Part shown: positions 62,397 through 64,000 of the stretch, piece by piece
Layout: each line of letters begins with the position of its first letter
How positions within the stretch are numbered: the stretch's first letter is position 1
Assembly (NCBI RefSeq): GCF_019399235.1
Contig: NZ_JAELVH010000003.1
Location: 1-64,000 of the forward strand
Origin: Streptomyces poriferorum
GTDB lineage: Bacteria; Actinomycetota; Actinomycetes; Streptomycetales; Streptomycetaceae
DNA length: 64,000 nt
Direction of reading: 5' to 3'
Translations under genes and position numbers: made by a program
Notes under the pieces: generated by a model
Told to the model about the DNA's origin: nothing
What the model saw: only the letters and a program-made list of their open reading frames with translations
Database searches by the model: none

Positions 62397-63351
62397 GCAG
62401 GCCGGTGGCCACCGGGCGGAAGCCCTCCGCCCAGCGCAGGGCGGGCATCGCGTCGAGCAGGGCGCGCAGGCCCTGTTCGGCCTCCAGCCGGCCGAGCATG
62501 ACGGCGGGGCAGCCCGCGGGGCCGGGTGTGGAGCGGTCCTGGTCGCGGCGGAAGGGGTCGAAGACGTCCGGTGCGGCGAACCGTTCCGGGTCCCGGCCCG
62601 CCGAGCCGATCAGACAGGCGACGGGTGCCCGGGCGGGCAGGGTGCCGCCGCTGAGGGTGACCTCGGCGACGGTGCGGCGCAGCACGATCTGGACGGGTGG
62701 GTCGCGGCGCAGCGACTCGGTCCAGGCCCGCCCGGCGAGTGCGGGTTCGATCCGCATGACGGCCATCAGGTCCGGGTCGTCCAGCAGATTGGCGAGGAAC
62801 GAGGCGAGCGCCGTCTCGCGCAGCGCGGTGCGCCGGGTGCAGGGGGCGTCGGCGGGTGCGCCGGTGGGCAGCCAGCGGCAGAACTCCTCGACGAGATCGG
62901 CCTGCGGACGGGTGGCGATGCGCCGGGCCAGCACGTAGGCGGTCCGTTCCACGCGCTCGGCCAGGTGTCCGGGCACGGTGCCGGGCGCGACCGCGTAGGG
63001 GTCGCTGGGCAGGCAGCGGAAGTTCCCGTGGCAGAGGCCGAGCGGCGCCGGGCCGCCCCGGGGCGCCCCGTCGTGCGGGAAGCCCGCGAACCGCGGGTCG
63101 GAGAGGGCGGTGGCCACGTCGTCGTACCGGCTGACCAGCCAGGCGCCGAGCGGCGCGTCGTAGCAGAGCGGGTACTCCTCGCGGAGCACCCGGTAGAGCC
63201 GGTACGGATCGTGGGCCGCGCCGGGTGCGAGGAGACTGGGGCCTCCGCCGGCCCGGGCCGCACGGCGGGGCCGCGTGGACGGGCTCCGGGTGCCGCGCCG
63301 TTCGGGTGAGGGCGTCGGGGCCGGTATGTCTCCGGGCGTGTCTGCCTGCAT
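62341..63351 (-). CDS. Divergent, short cytochrome P450
   Basis: 336 residues, about 60 fewer than usual. ExxR is ESLR (212-215); the heme loop STPGPAGCPAVMLGR keeps Cys281 but has lost the leading Phe-Gly. The I-helix segment appears deleted: DDPDLMAVMR runs straight to the K-helix region. The N-terminus is Pro/Arg-rich and probably disordered. GGGGGG precedes the ATG. It may be a P450 with altered chemistry or none; it is intact and has normal codon bias. Confidence 0.78.
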   Translation of the reverse strand: MQADTPGDIPAPTPSPERRGTRSPSTRPRRAARAGGGPSLLAPGAAHDPYRLYRVLREEYPLCYDAPLGAWLVSRYDDVATALSDPRFAGFPHDGAPRGGPAPLGLCHGNFRCLPSDPYAVAPGTVPGHLAERVERTAYVLARRIATRPQADLVEEFCRWLPTGAPADAPCTRRTALRETALASFLANLLDDPDLMAVMRIEPALAGRAWTESLRRDPPVQIVLRRTVAEVTLSGGTLPARAPVACLIGSAGRDPERFAAPDVFDPFRRDQDRSTPGPAGCPAVMLGRLEAEQGLRALLDAMPALRWAEGFRPVATGLLTRGPRSLLVRPQSLRPG

Positions 63352-63658
63352 GACGTACCCCCCGGGTGTCCGGTGCGCCGGTGCGCGGCGCGCTCCCGTT
63401 CAGGGGATCACCTGAACGGACCCGCCGCAGCCGGCGTGCGGCCGTCCGGGTGACGGGGTGGTCACCGTCCGGTCCGGGCTCCCGGGACGGCCCGGTCCCG
63501 GTGACCGACGGTCCGGGTCTCGCGGCGGCGGGCCTCACCACCGATGAGCGCGGGCATGTGGCGCCGGGGGACTGAGCGCTGATGGGACCGCCGTGCCGGG
63601 CATCCACGTGGTCGGGGATCTGCTGCCGCCGCCGTCCCTCGGACTGGCCCACGCATCG
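63352..63658. other. Intergenic region with an inverted repeat
   Basis: 307 bp without a plausible gene. CGTTCAGG (63397-63404) is mirrored perfectly by CCTGAACG (63411-63418), 46 nt upstream of the P450 start, a candidate operator. Confidence 0.5.

Positions 63659-64000
<342 letters not shown>

Noticed and set aside
62341..63351. P450 as a pseudogene
   Set aside because: The frame is intact with normal codon bias and RBS; it is divergent rather than broken.

Overview
The window is about 72% GC with strong GC3 bias. It has many GTG starts, ATGA/GTGA gene overlaps, Tat and lipoprotein signals, and gene families typical of the genus (SAV2148-type HEPN protein, FHA protein, mycothiol-linked DinB-like protein). 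This points to a chromosome segment of Streptomyces or a very close relative. No rRNA, tRNA, CRISPR array, IS element or phage gene was seen.

Region 1 (1-18998) is a sialic acid scavenging and catabolism locus. It holds an ABC importer of the oligopeptide type (binding protein, permease, permease-ATPase fusion, ATPase), a GntR regulator, and a secreted-hydrolase operon (CE7 deacetylase, LamG-SGNH esterase, GH33 sialidase). It also holds a second GntR regulator divergent from an aldolase-ROK kinase-NanE-NanT operon. A 13-bp operator core, GACGT(C/A)AGATGTC, recurs at the start of all three transcription units. The locus is split by an unrelated block (10263-13991): an FAD monooxygenase, and an FtsX-type ABC exporter divergent from a TetR gene.

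Region 2 (19198-34507) is mixed housekeeping. It includes a methyltransferase, a fused deazaflavin-hemerythrin protein, a cupin, a 3-oxoadipyl-CoA node (thiolase, LysR, two CoA-transferase subunits, hydroxyacyl-CoA dehydrogenase), a VOC protein and AraC regulator, a Trypco1-domain protein, YihY/BrkB divergent from AidB, a GAF regulator and a GNAT acetyltransferase.

Region 3 (34638-44192) is an assimilatory sulfate reduction operon. A leader peptide is followed by ferredoxin sulfite reductase, a zinc-ribbon protein, CysH, CysC, CysD, CysN, a sulfonate/sulfate-type ABC importer and a sirohydrochlorin chelatase. Sulfate activation, reduction, siroheme iron insertion and sulfur import are thus co-transcribed.

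Region 4 (44217-49510) carries a DsbA-fold protein, a DinB-like protein, an aldo/keto reductase, an ABC ATPase, an NTF2-like protein with a tiny upstream ORF, and a secreted subtilisin.

Region 5 (49523-50909) is the most striking find: a two-gene RiPP locus. A 26-residue precursor ends in AWYLWY and is followed by a single cytochrome P450. This is the architecture of the atropopeptides, whose founder tryptorubin A has the core AWYIWY. The precursor lies in a distinctly AT-richer patch and two strong hairpins separate it from the P450 gene.

Region 6 (51200-64000) holds a CUT1 sugar ABC transporter, an aminoglycoside-phosphotransferase-fold protein, a DEDDh exonuclease, the HEPN protein, GlgX and TreY (glycogen to trehalose), a degenerate P450 and an FHA protein cut by the window end.

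At least eight genes have a -10-like hexamer 6-7 nt before the start codon and no ribosome binding site, so leaderless transcription appears common here.
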